64,000 nucleotides of DNA from Pythium myriotylum. Its lineage: Eukaryota > Oomycota > Peronosporomycetes > Pythiales > Pythiaceae. Shown one piece after another: positions 40,464 through 52,000 of this stretch. A model generated the notes under the pieces. The model saw nothing but the letters and a program-made list of their open reading frames with translations. It made no database searches and was not told the origin of the DNA. The stretch's first letter is position 1, and every line of letters begins with the position of its first letter. The stretch lies in NCBI GenBank assembly GCA_023091665.1, contig JALJCQ010000018.1:372001-436000 (forward strand), written 5' to 3'. A program made the position numbers and the translations under genes.

Positions 40464-42263
40464 CTAGCTGTCGGAATGCCCGGCGCTCCTAGAACTGGGA
40501 TCGAAAGGTCGAACCATAGCGACTGGGCTTGTGGACTCGGCTTCAGAGACATTGGAACCGGCGCCGCCTCGACGCAGGGAATTTTGAGCTTGGGAGCTCT
40601 GGTTCGTCTGGTGACGGCTATTTCCGTGGGATGTCTTGGACTTGCTCTTCGTCTTAGCATTGAAGCGCGAGGCGTTGAACTTGGTTACGTGGGCAACAAG
40701 CAACACTTTGTTCTCCTGCGGTGAGAACGTCTGTCGCTTCTTCGCGTAGCCGTGGTACACAGACGCTACTAGTAGCACGATCGCAATAAACGAGAGCAAC
40801 TCGACCTGGTCGTCTTCTTGGAAGCCCGCGATCGAGAGTAGACCGAGGATCCACACAACCATCGAAAAGACTGCGCCGGGGATGCCGAAGGGATTGGTAA
40901 AATAAGAGCTTTTGATGTTGCGGTAGTTCTTCTTCAACGAGATATAGCCGATACATTGTCCGGTATATGCCACGAACGCAGACGTGATGCAGATGGGGAA
41001 AAGGTGCTTGGAAATGTGGGGGAGACAGTAGACGACAACGCAGAGGCCATAACTCACCGCTGATCCAACGAGAAGCGCTACATAGGGCACGCCACTGAGC
41101 TCAATTGTTCGCGAGAGAATCTGCGGCAGCAATCGGGACGTTGACATCGCGTGGATAAGTTTCCCGTAGCACCAGATGAAGCCAAATGCAGTGGCGTAGG
41201 TCGCAGGGAGAGAGATGAGCGTCGCGGTGTTCGATGAGATCTTGAACATGAGCTCAAACCCCGGATTCAGCGGCGCTAATGACTGGGCCAGCATTGCCAG
41301 CCCACCAGGGCCAGGGGGCAGCGACACCGTCACGAAGAAGACCATCAGTCCGGTCAACGCAAGCGTGAGTATACACGTAACCTGCGCCTTGGGGACAATG
41401 GTCTTGGGGCGGAGTACGTCGTCACTCGCCATGGGGAGTGCCTCGACGCCGACGTAGAACCACGTCGCGATCGGTAGGACGCGCAAGAATCCGCTAAAGC
41501 CGCCTGCAAAACCAACATTCGGGTCCCCCGACGCGTTCTTCCCAAAGTCCACGAATGGCAGTGAGCCGAACACGAACACGAGCACAGCGAATAGACTGAT
41601 CGAGCCGATGGCGAGATTGAATCCCCAGAAGAACCGACCGCCCTTGAGCTGGATCGCGAGCGCCGAGACATAGAAGAGGAGCCAGATCAACGGCTCCAAG
41701 CCCTTCAAGGTCGGCGCAGTTTGAACAATCATGTCGGCAAGAGAGATCACAGTCGTCGACACGTACGCGATGTACTCGAGCGCCTCACAGCACCCGATCA
41801 TAAAGCCGGGGAAGAACCCTAGCGTGCACCGCGAGAGCCCGTAGGCGCCACCGGCGAACGGCAGCGCGCCGGCGATCTCGGCCGTGCAGCAGCAGAGCGT
41901 GATGTACGCGGCTGTGACCAGCACAAAGCCAATGAGGTAGCTACCGAGCCCGGCCGAGAGCCCGGCGTTCCAGGAAACGTACTGGCCGCCAATGACGATC
42001 GTGAGCCCGAGCATCCAGACGTCGAGCTTGCCGCGCTCCTGGATGTGGGCGTCGCGCGGGCGGAGCGGCTGCACGCGCGCGGTCTTCTGACGTGGAGGCC
42101 CCAGCGAGCGCACCGAGTTGTTGGAGGTGCCGTCGGTGGTGGATCGCATGGACTGCGTGGGCGACGGACCTGCAGTGGGCTGTCGCGAGGGCGAGATCGC
42201 GATCGGCACGATGGCCGAGGCTCTCGGCGACGAGAAGGGCCGCAGGTGGCCGATCCGCACCAT
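40464..42263 (-). CDS. APC-superfamily amino-acid/ethanolamine permease, copy 4 (divergent)
   Basis: 599 residues from the ATG at 42263. It keeps the family core (LTIVIGGQYVSWNAGLSAG, TAEIAGALPFAGGAYGLSRC, GCCEALEYIAYVSTTVISLADM, ATAFGFIWCYGKLIHAMSTSRLL), but its DNA is not homogenised with copies 1-3. The N-terminal cytoplasmic part is longer and Ser/Pro/Arg-rich (about 85 residues before the first helix). The C-terminal tail is rich in Ser, Asn and Gln. It is the most upstream member of the tandem array, 275 bp from copy 3. Its different termini suggest separate regulation or sorting; the substrate is unknown. Confidence 0.9.
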   Translation of the reverse strand: MVRIGHLRPFSSPRASAIVPIAISPSRQPTAGPSPTQSMRSTTDGTSNNSVRSLGPPRQKTARVQPLRPRDAHIQERGKLDVWMLGLTIVIGGQYVSWNAGLSAGLGSYLIGFVLVTAAYITLCCCTAEIAGALPFAGGAYGLSRCTLGFFPGFMIGCCEALEYIAYVSTTVISLADMIVQTAPTLKGLEPLIWLLFYVSALAIQLKGGRFFWGFNLAIGSISLFAVLVFVFGSLPFVDFGKNASGDPNVGFAGGFSGFLRVLPIATWFYVGVEALPMASDDVLRPKTIVPKAQVTCILTLALTGLMVFFVTVSLPPGPGGLAMLAQSLAPLNPGFELMFKISSNTATLISLPATYATAFGFIWCYGKLIHAMSTSRLLPQILSRTIELSGVPYVALLVGSAVSYGLCVVVYCLPHISKHLFPICITSAFVAYTGQCIGYISLKKNYRNIKSSYFTNPFGIPGAVFSMVVWILGLLSIAGFQEDDQVELLSFIAIVLLVASVYHGYAKKRQTFSPQENKVLLVAHVTKFNASRFNAKTKSKSKTSHGNSRHQTNQSSQAQNSLRRGGAGSNVSEAESTSPVAMVRPFDPSSRSAGHSDS

Positions 42264-42505
42264 GGCGAGGCGAGATGCGTTTGTCAGCTGAAGACGGTCT
42301 TGACAGGCTTGGTTTGAGAAGGGCAGCGTCGCTCGGCGCGCTATTTTTTGGAATCCACGACGCCGCGAGCTAAACTCGGGGGCAGTGAAACGGTCTCACC
42401 TTGGATGCAAATGGGGGTGGGTGGGTGGGGTGGGAAGCAACGAGCAGCCCCGCGCGGCGGAGGGCGCCGGGGACAGAGACACAATTCATTTTCTTTGACT
42501 CAGAT

Positions 42506-43508
42506 CTACGCATTCCGCGACTCCATGTAGCTCTTCTGGAGCTCAAAGGCCACGAGCGTGATGGCGAAGAGCGGCGCCTGGACCATCATACGCGGCACGG
42601 CGCCCTTCATGAGCGCGCCGTAGCCGTCGGCGGCCACGACCTTTTGGAAGCAGTCGAGCGTGCCCGTGTACGTGGCGCCGCGCATTTGCCGGCGGGTCTT
42701 GATGACGTCGGCGGGCGTGCAAATGCCGGCAGCCGTGGCGCCCGCGACGCCGCCGGCCGCGAGGATCGAGGCGATCGAGTTCTTGCCGCTGGCGTCGGCC
42801 CAGGCGTCCTTGGTCGTGGCGTAGAGCGGGAAGAAGACGACGGCGTAGGGGATGTCGCGCATGAGACAGACGCCCGCGCCCTTGTAGAGCCCGCGCAGCC
42901 CGAGGCTCTGCACGACCTGCACGGCCGTCAGGCGCTCGGCCACGGGCAGCGCGGCCTGGGTCTGAAGTCGGATCTTGACGATCTCGGTCTGTCGACGCAC
43001 GCATCCCGTCAGTCAGTGGGGCGAGTCACTCAGTCAGTGCCTAGCGACGAAGGAAACAACGTACCGGGTTGGTCGCGACGACCTGGGCGAGCCCGGCGCC
43101 GGCGCCGGCGAGCACCTGCTTGGCGAGCGGGAGCTTGCCGTCGGCGTCGGCGAGGTACTCGCGCAGCTGCTCGTTGACGGCGAGCTTGATGGCCTTCTCG
43201 GGCAGCACGCCGACGAGCGTGGCCGGGAGTCCTCGGTAGAGGCCTCGCAGTCCGTCGGTGGCGAGAATGTGGCGGAAGCAGGAGACGGGTCCGCTGAAGA
43301 GCGCGGCCGTGGAGCGCGTCTGGCCCTGGAGATGCGTCTTGACGATGTCGATGGGGAAGGTGGCGGTGACGCCGACGACGCCCGCGACGCCGCCGACCGC
43401 GAGCTTCCAGTGGAGCGGGATGGCGACGACCGAGGCCTTGAGCACGGGCGGGCGCGCGAGCACGGCCTGCTGGAGCCCCGAGGTCGCCATGGAGGGGGAG
43501 CGCGCCAT
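42506..43508 (-). CDS. Mitochondrial carrier (SLC25), aspartate/glutamate-carrier-like (two exons)
   Basis: Spliced from 43508-43065 and 42988-42506, giving 308 residues, the usual carrier length. The 76-nt intron starts GTACGT and ends CGACAG, phase 0, and falls inside the second signature motif. Three repeats of about 100 residues each carry the carrier motif: FPIDIVKTHLQGQ, NP-TEIVKIRLQTQ (across the splice junction) and TPADVIKTRRQ. The third motif and GLYRGL/GLYKGA segments resemble the carrier part of aspartate-glutamate carriers, but the calcium-binding N-terminal half of those is absent. It should sit in the mitochondrial inner membrane and exchange a dicarboxylate or amino acid; the exact substrate is inferred. 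Confidence 0.88.
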
Positions 43509-44529
43509 TGGGGGGAGGGGAGCGGAGAGGAGGGGAGGGGAGCGGAGGAGGAGAACGAAATTAGATTCTGGCGCAGCGACGCTTGCCGCGCGAGAACGGT
43601 TCCAAGCGAGTCATTCGTCTCCACGTCGCGAGCGTCCCCAGGAAGATCCCCCTGCTGACGTTCTGTACCCCACCTCGTGGGCGCAACTGGCGTGCGGTGC
43701 TGGGAGGGGAGAACGCCCCCCGATTGGGCAACGGGTCAAACGCCCAGAGAACTGTTCCGCCACTGTCTCGCGTCTCGACGACCAGTCACGCGTGGGTTGT
43801 TCAACGAGCGCGCGACGTGATTATTTCGCGGGAAGAGGCTATCCAGGTGTTCTTTGGAACGAAACACGTCTAGTATAGTAATATAAGGATAGAAATTGAC
43901 CAGTTCCGAATGCTTTTTCGTGAGAAGGGGCCTGTCGCATGCAAATGCGAATCCAGTTCTGCATGGGGCACGCTGAAGTCCCAAACTGGATTTGTCCCAC
44001 GGTGCCCCTCTGGGTACCGATCTGGTTCGCACGGGTTACGCTGCCATATTCGTCATAAAACCGATCCTCTGTGTCTATTTCGAAGATTCTAGAAACCTTT
44101 CGGGTGGGATTCGTTGGCGAATTTTCAACCCCACGTGACGAGGCGGCGGCACGACCTGTCACCTGGCCACGTCACAAGAACGTTCTCCCCTGGAGCAATC
44201 TCCGCGGGTTACGCCATGGCGCAAACACCCTTGAAGTGCAGTTGAGCAGCTTCAAGCGACTGTCCCCTGTGACAGATCAGAGCACCAACGCAAAACGGTT
44301 CTCCGGGGGCCTTCTCGCCACTCGTTGCGTCCCGTCGACGAATGGTTCTCACGCAAACAAAAACTGTTCTCCGCTCGCTGCCTCTTCGTTCTCCCCTCCT
44401 CCTCCTCCAAAACCACTCTTTCGAGCGGAGAACCAATTTCGTTAAACCACGAAAACGCAAGACACCACCACGTTTAGGACAGACATTTCACTCGACGGGA
44501 CAACTAGGACGACTAGGTTACTGGGGAGC
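43509..44529. other. Intergenic, no gene seen
   Basis: About 1 kb between the carrier start and the stop of the type I membrane protein. It includes the carrier promoter. Short frames only; nothing recognisable. Confidence 0.55.
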
Positions 44530-46104
44530 TCAGACCTCGTACTCGTCGAGTCGCGAGCCGCGCTCGGACAAGGCGCCGAGCTCGGTGCTGCGACTCGAGC
44601 CGCCGAACTCGGAGTCGCGGTCCGAGTAGGAGAACTGCGAGGCCGAGCGCGCCTCCGAGTAGAGGCGGCTGGACGCGCGGCTGTAGGACGAGCCGTAGGA
44701 CGAGCGCGCGTCCGGCTTGAGCGACGGCAGCGACGCCGAGCTGTCGTGCAGGTCGCTGAACCCGCCGTTGTCGTCGTCCAGGTCGCTCAGCGTCGACGAC
44801 GCCACGCTCGGCTGGCGACGCGGCGGCCGCGCCTGGAACTCCTTGCCGCTCGCCGCGAGCGCCGCGTTCTCGTAGCTCGGGAACTGGCCCGAGTGCTGCC
44901 GCGTCGGCCGGCTGAACGGCCCGCTGTCGGCCGAGCCCTGGCTCGACGAAGTCGTGTACCGCGGCGGCGCGAGCGAGCGGTGCGACGAGCCGACCGAGTA
45001 CACGGACGCCGAGCCCGAGACGGCCTGGTGCTTGGGCAGCGTCGCGATCGAGAGCGACGAGGCCATGTCGTTCTCGCCCGTGAGCGTGAGCCGGAAGATG
45101 CCGGCCTCGCTGTGCGGGTTCAGCGGCGCCTTGCGGTCCTTGCTCTTGATCTCGCGACTGCTCTTGCGACGCACGACGATAAAGTAGAAGAGCACGGCCA
45201 CGAGCACGACGGCCACGCCGCCGATGATGAGCATCGTGTTGAGGTTGCCGCCGCCTTTCTTGCTCGAGGCGTCGCCGCTCTTGTTCGTGCCCGAGAAGGA
45301 CGCGTCGACGCCCGACGGGTTGCGCGTATTCGCGGTCAAGCTGGTCTCGGTCTGCGCCGGCGCCGGCGTCAGGACGGTCGATGGGGACTTGACGAGATCA
45401 GATTGGAAGTTGATGTTGTCGGTTCTTCCTTCGGCACCGACTTCGCCCGCCGACGAGTTGGCCGTCACCTGCACGGGCGGACTCACGGTCGCGGGGCCGT
45501 CGCCCTCGACGACGGTCACGCGCTGGAACGAGATGAACTCGCTCGCGCTCACATTCAGGATGGGGTCGCCCGGCAAAACGACGATGCCAACGACGACGTA
45601 GTGGCCGGGCGACGTGAAGAAGAAGCGGAACGAGCGCAGCTGCTTGCGGCCTTGCGCGTCGAACGGCCCGGTCTCGGCGTCGGCGGGGCCTTGCACCTGT
45701 GGGATCACGATGCTGTCGAGCGCGCAGTTGGTGCCGGCTTTGCACGCGCGCAGGATCGACGCGATGACGTTCTGTGGCTTCTTGGTAGTCGCATCAACCG
45801 CGCGAGGGAAAATGTTGTTGGGCACATCGCCCGCGTGGACCGAGGCGGCCCAGTTGACGTCCATGGGCGCCTGCATGCCGACGGTCGTGGACTTGATATC
45901 GAGCTTGACGTCGATGGGGCAGCGGCCGGCATTGTGGGCCTCGAGCTCGAGGAATTCGAGCGGGTTCGAGGTCGCGCCGCGCACGCCCTGGCAGTAGGTC
46001 GTGACGCCGTCCTGCGCAAAGCCGCTGTCGATGTTGGCGGCGGCGTGCACGCGCGCGACAGCGACGACCGCGGCCGCGAGCGCGAGACGCAGCAGAGACC
46101 GCAT
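44530..46104 (-). CDS. Type I single-pass membrane protein, Ser-rich cytoplasmic tail, unknown function
   Basis: 524 residues from the ATG at 46104. A clear signal peptide (MRSLLRLALAAAVVAVARVHA) is followed by an ectodomain of about 290 residues with a few Cys (CQGVRG, GRCPIDVKL, CKAGTNCAL) and stretches like SFRFFFTSPGHYVVVGIVVLPGD that suggest a beta-sandwich. A Ser/Thr/Gly-rich stalk leads to one membrane helix (NTMLIIGGVAVVLVAVLFYFIVV) with basic residues after it. The cytoplasmic tail of about 180 residues is Ser/Arg/Tyr-rich with many possible phosphorylation sites. I do not recognise the family. Layout suggests a surface receptor or adhesion-type protein; this is inference. High G+C in third positions leaves a long antisense frame, which is not a gene. 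Confidence 0.82.
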   Translation of the reverse strand: MRSLLRLALAAAVVAVARVHAAANIDSGFAQDGVTTYCQGVRGATSNPLEFLELEAHNAGRCPIDVKLDIKSTTVGMQAPMDVNWAASVHAGDVPNNIFPRAVDATTKKPQNVIASILRACKAGTNCALDSIVIPQVQGPADAETGPFDAQGRKQLRSFRFFFTSPGHYVVVGIVVLPGDPILNVSASEFISFQRVTVVEGDGPATVSPPVQVTANSSAGEVGAEGRTDNINFQSDLVKSPSTVLTPAPAQTETSLTANTRNPSGVDASFSGTNKSGDASSKKGGGNLNTMLIIGGVAVVLVAVLFYFIVVRRKSSREIKSKDRKAPLNPHSEAGIFRLTLTGENDMASSLSIATLPKHQAVSGSASVYSVGSSHRSLAPPRYTTSSSQGSADSGPFSRPTRQHSGQFPSYENAALAASGKEFQARPPRRQPSVASSTLSDLDDDNGGFSDLHDSSASLPSLKPDARSSYGSSYSRASSRLYSEARSASQFSYSDRDSEFGGSSRSTELGALSERGSRLDEYEV

Positions 46105-46553
46105 GAGAGCTCACGATTCGATTGGATTCCTATCAGCGACTGAAGAACAAGTCGATGAGAACGGCGCGCGCCGATGTAGAAAAGTGCCTGCTCGGTGGAA
46201 TCCAGGGTGACGTCTCTCCCCGCCGTCGCGTGACTCGTGGGCACCGATCCGCATACGGAGATGGGCCCGCGGCACCGTGTAAGGACTGCAGCGCTGCTGT
46301 GTGGCGCGTGGACCCGCTGACGAGCCACCGCGGCTGGTGGCTTCTACACCCGCCAGACCTGTCTTTTACCTGAGACCGTGCTGAACCAGCTACACTTGGG
46401 CTCAGTATCGGACCCGAAAGGATCCGGAGCTCCACGACGTGATGGCCAGATGGCTACATTTTCACGTAAAGGTCACTTGACTTGAGATTTGTATGGAGAG
46501 CCAGAGAGCTACGGTCTAGCCCAGCCTAATAGAGGTGGTCAAGCTAATTTAGG
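46105..46553. other. Intergenic, no gene seen
   Basis: About 450 bp holding the promoter of the membrane-protein gene and the 3' region of the PIP kinase gene. No gene is seen. Confidence 0.6.
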
Positions 46554-48767
46554 TTAGAGCTGATGCAAAGTTGAAAGTGACCCTGGCGACGCCAACGGCG
46601 GTGGACCGGCGGCGGTAGAGGACGAAGACGGCGTCGCGACGCTGCGACTGCACATGGAGGGCGCGGCGGCCAGCAGCGTCTCGTCCAGCACCACGTGCTT
46701 CTCCATGAACTCGATGAAGCGGTCGCCGTAGAGCACGGGGTTCACGGCCGAGATCTCCTTGCGGTTGTGGCGGAAGCCCTTGATCACGTTCTCGGCGATC
46801 TTGCGCGTGTTGTACTGCTGCAGAATGTCGATGATGCCGACAAAGTAGACGTATCCGTTCTTGCGCCCGTGGCGGTCGCGTCCGTAGATGCCGCCGTCGT
46901 CCTTGCAGAAGACAGACTCCGAGTGGCCCGGGAACCGGTTCACATCGAACACCCGCGGTGAGATGGGCTCGAGCGCGTGGAGAGATGAGGCCATGGACGG
47001 TGCTGAGTGGAGGCTCGTGGGTGTCAAGATCGGCTGCGCGCCGTGCGGGTGGAAGTGCGGCGGCAGCTCGAAGCCCGCGCGGTCCACCGAGAAGCTGTCC
47101 ATCTCGCTCATGTTGGACGAGCTCTCATCGTCCGACGACTCCGAATCGAACTCGACATCGATTCCCTCGACGCCCACGTATGAGCCGACGAGACTCGCCT
47201 CGCCAGCCGTGCCACCGTCTGGTGTTGTCGCTGTCGACGCTGAGGACGGTTTGGGTTGGGTCGAAACGGGCATGCACTCGCGCGTATTATTGCGGCTGTC
47301 CTCGGGTACCGACACGGACCGCGCTAGCCGCACAGGCAACTCACCGTTTGAGAATGCGGCGTCAGCTGCTCCGGTCGTGTCTCCGATCGGAGAGGCTGGC
47401 AACGACTTGGATGCCGGCTGTTCCGGATGCATCGTACCGTAAATTCGCTTCTGGATCTGGCCTCGCGCGTCGTGTACGCCAATCAAGAGACTGTAGTCCA
47501 TAATCTTCATGCGCTTGAGGAACTCGACGTCTTTGCGGATCTGCACGAGCATCATGGCACGCTTCTCGGCGCCGACTTGGAGACGGAACTCGCTGTCCAC
47601 GAGATCCATGTCCTTGAGCACGCCGTGTGTGCGGCGGTCTTTCTCGGTGCCACGACGCCCAACTGTCGAGCCCTTGAGGTCGAAGCGCACGTTGATGTCG
47701 AGCGGCGTGTCGAAGACACTCGCCATGATGATAAAGTGCATCTTGCGACGCAGATGGTGCATCTTGACGCGGTGCATGCCGTAAAAGCGTGTGATAAGTG
47801 TGTTCGGGTTCTCCATGACGAACTTGTAGTAGTGCGGCAGGATACGGCGTAGAAATTTGGACTCTTCCTTGGTTTGCGTCTTAATCATGAAGCGGCCGTC
47901 GTGCGAGTAGAAGAAGAACTGGCCCGACTTGGAGTTGCTCATAAACTCGATGTAGTTGAAGTCGCCGCAGAGCGTGACCATGTAGTCAGCTGAGTCAATG
48001 CAGAAGCGGCGCCGGATCTGCCGGAAGATGTCGGGTGAGTAGTCCTTGAACTTGAACGGATGCTGCAGCTTCGAGTTGGGTGGGAAGACGCGCTTGTCTA
48101 CGCGCATGAAGTCGTCCATCGTGAGCCGCTGCTTGAACGGGTTCTGCAGCCCAGCCGAGTTCAGGATGCCGCACATCATTCCATACGTGAGTGCGTACTG
48201 TTCATGCTCGTTGTTGATCTCCTCGCCCGTGGGCTTCTTGAAACTCTTGTTCCCGGGCTTGTACTTGTGCGGTCCGAGCTTCGAGTGGCCGATGCGCGGT
48301 CGTTTCTCCAGCAGCGACACGTCCGGCTTCTCGTGGCTGGCCTTAACGAGCGCCGCATACGCTGGTGACTCGGGGTCCGAGACAACTTCTTTCACCGAAG
48401 CGCCGTCAGCGACGTTGGTCGAACTCGTCGTGCTCGCAGCGACGGCCGCGGACGAGAGCAGCGTGTGCGAATGGAGCGTCGTCGGCGAGAGGAACGACGA
48501 GAGCGTCGACTCAGTTGTGCAGGACGCACTGCGCAGCGGATCGCTACTGTCTTTTTGGTTCGAGTGCGCGAGCTCGGGCACGAACGACGCGTGCTTGGTG
48601 GCGTCGATGGAAGTTGGTGACGGCGCCGAGGTCGGGACCTTGGGTGGGCTCTTGACGAGGATTCGATCGAAAGGCAGACCGGCAGACGAAAGGTCGCCAC
48701 GGACAGAGAGACTGGGCAGGCGTCCAGGCGAGGACGCCGGCGCTGTCGGGCGCGGCGTGGTTTCCAT
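46554..48767 (-). CDS. Phosphatidylinositol-4-phosphate 5-kinase (PIPK) family
   Basis: 737 residues from the ATG at 48767 (METTPRPTAPAS); an upstream in-frame ATG near 48922 exists, but the longer frame runs into the neighbouring ABC gene and is not used. After a Ser/Thr-rich N-terminal part of about 160 residues, the PIP kinase domain shows QHPFKFKDYSPDIFRQIRRR, GQFFFYSHDGRFMIKT, RFDLKGSTVGRR (catalytic lysine region), MKIMDYSLLIGVHD and the late block VYFVGIIDILQQYNTRK. A poorly conserved insert of about 200 residues splits the last two. The enzyme makes PI(4,5)P2, regulating membranes and the cytoskeleton. It lacks the N-terminal seven-helix GPCR part found in many oomycete PIPKs. The ABC transporter gene ends 254 bp upstream on the same strand. 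Confidence 0.93.
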   Translation of the reverse strand: METTPRPTAPASSPGRLPSLSVRGDLSSAGLPFDRILVKSPPKVPTSAPSPTSIDATKHASFVPELAHSNQKDSSDPLRSASCTTESTLSSFLSPTTLHSHTLLSSAAVAASTTSSTNVADGASVKEVVSDPESPAYAALVKASHEKPDVSLLEKRPRIGHSKLGPHKYKPGNKSFKKPTGEEINNEHEQYALTYGMMCGILNSAGLQNPFKQRLTMDDFMRVDKRVFPPNSKLQHPFKFKDYSPDIFRQIRRRFCIDSADYMVTLCGDFNYIEFMSNSKSGQFFFYSHDGRFMIKTQTKEESKFLRRILPHYYKFVMENPNTLITRFYGMHRVKMHHLRRKMHFIIMASVFDTPLDINVRFDLKGSTVGRRGTEKDRRTHGVLKDMDLVDSEFRLQVGAEKRAMMLVQIRKDVEFLKRMKIMDYSLLIGVHDARGQIQKRIYGTMHPEQPASKSLPASPIGDTTGAADAAFSNGELPVRLARSVSVPEDSRNNTRECMPVSTQPKPSSASTATTPDGGTAGEASLVGSYVGVEGIDVEFDSESSDDESSSNMSEMDSFSVDRAGFELPPHFHPHGAQPILTPTSLHSAPSMASSLHALEPISPRVFDVNRFPGHSESVFCKDDGGIYGRDRHGRKNGYVYFVGIIDILQQYNTRKIAENVIKGFRHNRKEISAVNPVLYGDRFIEFMEKHVVLDETLLAAAPSMCSRSVATPSSSSTAAGPPPLASPGSLSTLHQL

Positions 48768-49021
48768 CGGTGTCGTATGTGGCAGATTCTTGTGTGTGCC
48801 GAGTGTGGTGGGCGGTTCCCTTATAAGCCAGAGACACGGGAAGCGTCCCAAAGTTTCTGGAATTAGCCCTTGGCCATCCAAAACGCGAGAGTCGTCCCCG
48901 CAAATAGCTAGGATTACGACCATCGAGGGGAGAGAATCGCGGAAGAGACCGTCTGGTAAGATGGGTACATTACTTGGGCAATTCATGTATAAATTGATAC
49001 AAATGTAGCCATTTGGACGAG

Positions 49022-52000
49022 CTAACGCTTTTGGTGGTTGATGAACCAGAGCGCGAGCAGCGCGAAGATGCGCACGACGATGATCACGAGTATCATGATG
49101 AGCAGGTTGCGTGGCACGTCGTCGTAGCTCATGCCGAAGATGTGCTCGACGTACCTGCCGACCGTGATCTGCCCCAGCGCCGGTGGGCCGCCTTTGAGCG
49201 GCTGGCATCCGATGGCGCTTCCGTCGCCGCTGCTCGGGCAGTGCCCCAGCACGATCGCGACGAGGTTGCTCAGGCCGTAGCGCTGCGGTGTAAGGTAGTA
49301 GAGCCACTTGTAGGCTGACGGGATGGACGCGGCCGGCGGGTTGAAGCCCATGAAGAGCGAGGTGACCGAGTTGAACAGCACGCCCATGGTCAACGCTGTC
49401 TCCACGGATGGCAATGCGTACGACAGTAGCTGCCCAATGTATGTGAGCATGAGCACCTGCAGCGATAGAATGAACCAGTAGTAGACAGCGGTGCCAAAAC
49501 CCGTGAAGCCCACGAACGGGAAGAATACGACGACAAACGCTGCAGTCCCCACGGCCACATGAGGGATCTCCGCGAGTGTTGAGCCGACGAAGTACCACGC
49601 TGGGTGGTACATCTGCGAGGCTTGTTCGCGGTAGAACGACGCGCGCTCTTCACCGGCGTTCGGTACGACTGAGTTGAATGACACCATGGCGACGAACATG
49701 GTCGTGAGGAAGATCATGCCCACGCCACCGTTGATACCCTGGAAGGTGCTGTACTCAGCGTCAACGTAGATGAAACCAAAGATCACTCCGAGCAAAACGC
49801 CAATGACGATGCGCGTCAAGTTGTACGAAGGCATGCGCCAGTACATGCGGAAGAAACGCATGACAACCAACTGCATCTGCGTCGTGTGCGAGGCTGCGTA
49901 CGTGCTACTGTACGTGAGCGCTGGGAACTCGGGCGAAGGCCGCGAGACACCTTCGCGGGCCATCTCCTTGTCAAGGACAGCCTTGAGGTCACTCTTGAGA
50001 AAGAGCTCGACAAAGTTGGGACCCGATCCCCCACCGTGGGCGCTGCTGCTCACGCCGGCGCCGATACACTCGAGCATCCATGTCGCCGGATTGTAGCCCG
50101 GCTCGATGGGGTGGATCCCAGGGATGGCTTCGAAGTATTGGATCAGATTCGCGCACTCTTTTCCCAGATCGCCGTAGAACACAGTCTCGCCTCCACGCTT
50201 GAGCAGCAACAGACGATCAAAGACCTGGAAGACCTCGGAGCTTGGTTGGTGGATCGTGCACACAATCGTGCGACCCGTGTTGGCCACTTTGCGTGCGCCG
50301 TCCATGATCGTCTTGGCCGATCGTGCATCCAGACCACTCGTGGGCTCATCCATAAAGATCACCGACGGCTGTGCTGCGAGCTCGACGCCGATGGTTACGC
50401 GTTTCATCTGCTCTGTCGATCGACCGTGGAGAATCTCATCTGCGATTGGATGGAGATCGAGCAGGTCAAGGCACTCTTGGACTGTCGCGAGCTTCTTGGC
50501 CATCGAGACCTCCGCCGGTTGGCGCAGGATCGCACTGAAGATCAACGCCTCGCGCACGGTCGATGTTTCCGAGTGGATATCCATCTGCTCGCAGTATCCG
50601 GTGCACCGACGGATCGCGAGTTTGGTTGCCGGATGGCCATTCAGTAAAATCTGGCCACGGATCTTGCCGCCCGTCTTGCGACCAGCGATGACATCCATCA
50701 GCGTCGTCTTGCCAGCGCCTGAGGAGCCCATGAGAGCTGTCATAGTACCTGGTGAGGCGAGACCTGTGACGCTCTTGAGCAGGTCAATGGTCTCATGAGG
50801 ATTGCTCGGGTCCGGAACCGTGTACCACAAGTCATTGAACGCGAGTGTGACCGGCGTGGCCGTGCACTTGCTCCTCTCGGTGGTTGAACCGACTGGAATG
50901 ATCTTGGCCGAAGCCGCTCCAGGAGGGGCAACATCGACTTGTCGGCCGCTGGACTGGCGAATGATCTCAGCGACCTTCTCTTCAACGTCTTTCTTCGTCA
51001 CCGTGTGGTTGCCGTGGGCTTCGTACCGCTTGTACTCGAGCGCCAAGACGGCGATCATCATAAACAAAAAGTAGGCAGCCAACAAGTAGAGCAAGCCGAG
51101 TATGACCCAGTGCTTCTCGGACGGGACGTCGTAGAGCTTGAGGTAGTATTCTCCCATCGTGAGCCCTCCAAAAAGTTTGCAGTAGTTCACGCCCTTGTAC
51201 TCGCACACATCGAACTTGGCCGCGCGGTACTGGTTCACAGCAAGCGCCCGAAGCACCCACGCGTGTGGGTTCATCCAGTATACCCACTTGAGGTAGTCCG
51301 GCAGCTGATCTTTAGAGATCACGAAGCCGGCGAAGAGCACGAAGAAGAGGATCGTAACCATAGACACGGGTTTGGCGATGTGCACGTCTGGTGCGACGGC
51401 TGCGAGGAAGAAGAACCACGCCGAAAACGCGAGGTTCGTGATCAGCAGCAGTACGAGGGACGTGATGTACGCACCGGCCTCGCCCACGAAGCCGCAGAGC
51501 CAGTACACGAGCGTCCCAAAGACCACCGACTCGAAGAGAGCGAGAGGCATTGAGCTCACGGAGGCGGCGAACGCGTACGAGACTGTGCGGTAGAAGTTGG
51601 CGCCGCGCTGCTTGTAGAACACGTCGCGAGCTTCCATGAATGTCGGAATTTGCGAGGCCTGCCCAAGCGAGAGAAAGAGCACGGCCGAGAAGATCATGCC
51701 CATAACGACCTGCACCGAGGAGGGCTCGAACTGGTAGAAGACAGTACCGTAGAGAAGTCCCATGACGAAAACCATGACCACACGACCCATAATGAACGAG
51801 CGGTTGCGACTCACGATCAGCAGCTCGCGCCGAGTGAGCGTGAGCGTGCTTTCAACAAACGACTGGAAGAACGGCTTCTTGGTAGCGAGCAGCTCGCCGA
51901 TTATCTTCTCGAGCTCATGGTCGACTGGCGAGTCGAGGTATCGAAGCATGTCCTTGTAGATGTCGCTCTGACGGAAAGCCTCCGCGAACTCGTGGGACGA

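Noticed and set aside
44746..46143. 465-codon plus-strand open frame opposite the type I membrane protein
   Set aside because: Composition is a run of Arg/Ala/Val/Asp typical of the antisense of a GC3-rich gene, there is no domain, and the minus-strand protein has a coherent signal peptide and membrane helix.
48768..49598. N-terminal extension of the PIP kinase frame into the ABC gene
   Set aside because: It overlaps ABC transporter coding sequence in another frame and consists of Arg/His-rich shadow sequence; the ATG at 48767 gives a sensible protein.
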